Origin: Bog-1198 sp963727045
Lineage (GTDB): Bacteria > Pseudomonadota > Gammaproteobacteria > Steroidobacterales > Steroidobacteraceae
NCBI GenBank assembly: GCA_963727045.1
Contig: CAVSES010000001.1
Coordinates: 372,001-436,000, forward strand
Length of the DNA: 64,000 bases
Direction: 5' to 3'
The notes under the pieces were generated by a model, which ran no database searches, had not been told where the DNA came from, and saw only the letters and a program-made list of their open reading frames with translations. Each line of letters opens with the position of its first letter. The first letter of the stretch is position 1. Positions 62,176 through 64,000 of this stretch are shown in pieces. The position numbers and the translations under genes were made by a program.

Positions 62176-64000
62176 TCAGTGAATGTCGGTGCGCCGCGCC
62201 TGCGTGGGGGCCGCCCGATGCGCCGTCCCCAATGCGAGATCCGCGGCTATCTGCGAGGCCTCGTCGAGCAGGATTCCCGCGGCGGCATCGTCCTTGATCT
62301 CCTCCAAGGACTTTGCGGGCTTGATGTCGTGCGCGGCCCGCCAGGTGTTCTCGCGTTCGAGCCTCTCGCTCTCGACGCGCTTGCGTTCCGCTTCGCGCGC
62401 TTTGAGGTTCAGTGAGAGCGTCTTCTGGCCGCGCATTGCATCGAGCGCCGCAATGTCGTCGTGCAGATAGCGGAAATCGGCGCTGTTCGCGGTGCGCTCC
62501 TCGTGCAGTTTCTCCAGCGAGGCGGTCGTCGACTTCAGATCCCCTTCGGCCCTGAATGTCGCCGGTTCGATATGATCCCATGGCAGGGCGCGATCGCGGG
62601 TACTCTCGCCGACTTCATTCGCGTCGATCAGCGACGGCAACGCGATGTCGGGGGTCACCCCGCGATCCTGGGTGCTCTCGCCGGTGATCCGATAGTACTT
62701 GCCGATGGTCACGTTGAGCTGGCCCAACTCCGGCTTGCGCCCGAAAATCGTATAGTTGAGCGGATGCGCGTTCTGCACCGTGCCCTTGCCGTACGTCTGC
62801 TGACCGACGATGAGCGCGCGGCCGTAATCCTGTATCGCGCCCGCAAAAATCTCCGATGCCGACGCGCTGAAGCGGTCCACGAGCACGATCATCGGGCCGC
62901 TGTAGAACACCGCCGGATCCGGATCGTCGTCGACTTCGATGCGTCCCGTCGTATCGCGCAGCTGCACAACCGGCCCGCGGTCGATGAACAAGCCGGTGAG
63001 CGACTCGGCCTCGGGAAGATAGCCGCCACCGTTGGCGCGCAGGTCCATGATGATGACGTCGGCGCCGTCCTTGCGGAGCTCGCTGATCAGCCGCTGCACG
63101 TCGCGGGTCGTGCTGCGGTAGTCCTTCGCGCCGGCGCGGCTGGCATCGTAGTCCTGGTAGAAGCTCGGCACCGTGATCACGCCGACCTTGACGTCACGGC
63201 CGTTGCGCTGAACCACCCGCATCGCCTTGTGCGAGGCCTGCGCTTCCAGCGACACGCGGTTGCGCGTGAATTCGATCACCTTTTGCGCGGAGCCCGGAGC
63301 CGCGCCCGCCGGCAGCACCTGCAGGCGCACCACCGTGCCGCCCGGTCCGCGGATCTTCTGCACGACGTCGTCGAGACGCCAGCCGATCACGTCGGTCAGC
63401 TCTCCGATCTTGCCCTCGCCGATCGCGGTGATCCGATCGTTGGCGGCGAGCTTGCCGCTGGTCGCCGCGGGGCCGCCCGCGATGACATCGATCACGGTGA
63501 CATAATCGTCGGTGAGCTGCAGCGAGGCGCCGATGCCCTCGTAGCTCAGGCTCATTTGGATGTTGTATTCCTCGGAGTTGCGCGCCGAGAAGTAATTCGA
63601 GTGCGGATCCAGGGACAGCACGAAGGCGTTCATGAACGCCTCGAACACGTCCTCGGGCTTGCTTTGATCCATCCGTTTGGCGACGTGTTCGTAGCGTTTG
63701 CGCAAAAGGTCGGCCGCCTCATTCCATTGCTTGCCGGCAATCACCAGCGACAACGCGTCGTTCTTCACGCGCTTGCGCCACAGTTCGTTCATCTCGGCGG
63801 TGTTCGCCGGCCATGGTTCCTTTTCGCGATCGAAGTTGAACGATTCGTCGACGTCGAAATCCGGCTTCTTGTTCAGCAATTCGATCGCATAAGCCATGCG
63901 CTCGCGGCTGCGCTGTTGATAGCGCCGGAAGATCACGAAGGCCGGCTCCACGTCGCCGGCCTTGATTGCATCGTCGAGCTCGTAGCGGAAGCGCTCGAAC
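62176..64000 (-). CDS. prc: carboxy-terminal processing (tail-specific) protease Prc, 3' part
   Basis: 607 residues are visible; the frame runs out of the window at 64000, so the N-terminus with its signal peptide is missing. S41A serine protease acting in the periplasm on envelope proteins and cell-wall hydrolases. A PDZ domain (about 115-205 of the visible part, YEGIGASLQLTDDYVTVIDV) is followed by the catalytic domain with Ser in VDRFSASASEIFAGA and Lys in GQQTYGKGTVQ. The C-terminal DUF3340-type region is rich in charged helices (KAREAERKRVESERLE). Confidence 0.93.
   Translation of the reverse strand, partial: FERFRYELDDAIKAGDVEPAFVIFRRYQQRSRERMAYAIELLNKKPDFDVDESFNFDREKEPWPANTAEMNELWRKRVKNDALSLVIAGKQWNEAADLLRKRYEHVAKRMDQSKPEDVFEAFMNAFVLSLDPHSNYFSARNSEEYNIQMSLSYEGIGASLQLTDDYVTVIDVIAGGPAATSGKLAANDRITAIGEGKIGELTDVIGWRLDDVVQKIRGPGGTVVRLQVLPAGAAPGSAQKVIEFTRNRVSLEAQASHKAMRVVQRNGRDVKVGVITVPSFYQDYDASRAGAKDYRSTTRDVQRLISELRKDGADVIIMDLRANGGGYLPEAESLTGLFIDRGPVVQLRDTTGRIEVDDDPDPAVFYSGPMIVLVDRFSASASEIFAGAIQDYGRALIVGQQTYGKGTVQNAHPLNYTIFGRKPELGQLNVTIGKYYRITGESTQDRGVTPDIALPSLIDANEVGESTRDRALPWDHIEPATFRAEGDLKSTTASLEKLHEERTANSADFRYLHDDIAALDAMRGQKTLSLNLKAREAERKRVESERLERENTWRAAHDIKPAKSLEEIKDDAAAGILLDEASQIAADLALGTAHRAAPTQARRTDIH

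Overview
The window is GC-rich chromosomal DNA with very little intergenic space. Gene order points to a gammaproteobacterium: hflX-hflK-hflC-DUF2065-purA, rnr-rlmB-rpsF-rpsR-rplI-dnaB-alr, corB-ypjD opposite ffh-rpsP-rimM-trmD-rplS, dnaX-ybaB-recR behind an SRP RNA gene, rsgA opposite orn, and ppsA opposite ppsR. The Rrf2-controlled suf operon with sufT and sufU, and the Hanks-type kinases, suggest an environmental lineage (Steroidobacteraceae, Nevskiales or Xanthomonadales-like). That finer placement is inference. I see no prophage, insertion sequence, integrase or CRISPR array.

Layout. 1-3.8 kb: HflX tail, HflKC protease regulators, purA. 3.9-7.4 kb: two MFS transporters and three small ORFs; one is a 32-residue MFS small subunit coupled to its transporter by an ATGA overlap. 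7.6-14.8 kb: tRNA-Leu(CAG), RNase R, RlmB, ribosomal proteins S6/S18/L9, DnaB and alanine racemase. 14.8-23.1 kb: signalling block with a tandem aspartic-protease/TPR protein, an FHA-PP2C-kinase operon, radA, and a second kinase with a degenerate HRD motif and an extracytoplasmic Calx-beta-like domain. 23.2-30.7 kb: CorB, YpjD, the ffh and ribosomal-protein operon, SppA. 30.7-35.1 kb: threonine catabolism (tdh-kbl), hslR, a CPA1 antiporter. 35.1-42.3 kb: nine-gene suf operon for Fe-S assembly that ends with a Rieske ferredoxin and a SixA-like phosphatase. 42.4-50.6 kb: class I aldolase, the Mla lipid-transport genes, an M48 protease/TPR protein and PhoH. 50.6-64 kb: bcp, gcvR, dapA, a BamC-like short lipoprotein, tRNA-Ser(GGA), SRP RNA, dnaX-ybaB-recR, rsgA/orn, ppsA/ppsR, DUF1249, an unrecognised coiled-coil protein and the 3' part of a Prc protease.

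What stands out. Between about 45.63 and 49.45 kb, four adjacent genes (mlaC, mlaA, a bepA-like gene, phoH) carry seven single-base frameshifts, while I noticed none in the other 60 kb. Removing or adding one base at each place restores full-length family proteins with lengths divisible by three. This looks like a local sequence-quality problem or very recent decay. The most unusual proteins are the two-lobed retropepsin-like TPR protein (14.8-16.6 kb) and the non-RD kinase with a minisatellite-encoded Ser/Pro linker and Calx-beta-like sensor (21.1-23.0 kb). An IscR/SufR-type operator lies in front of the suf operon.
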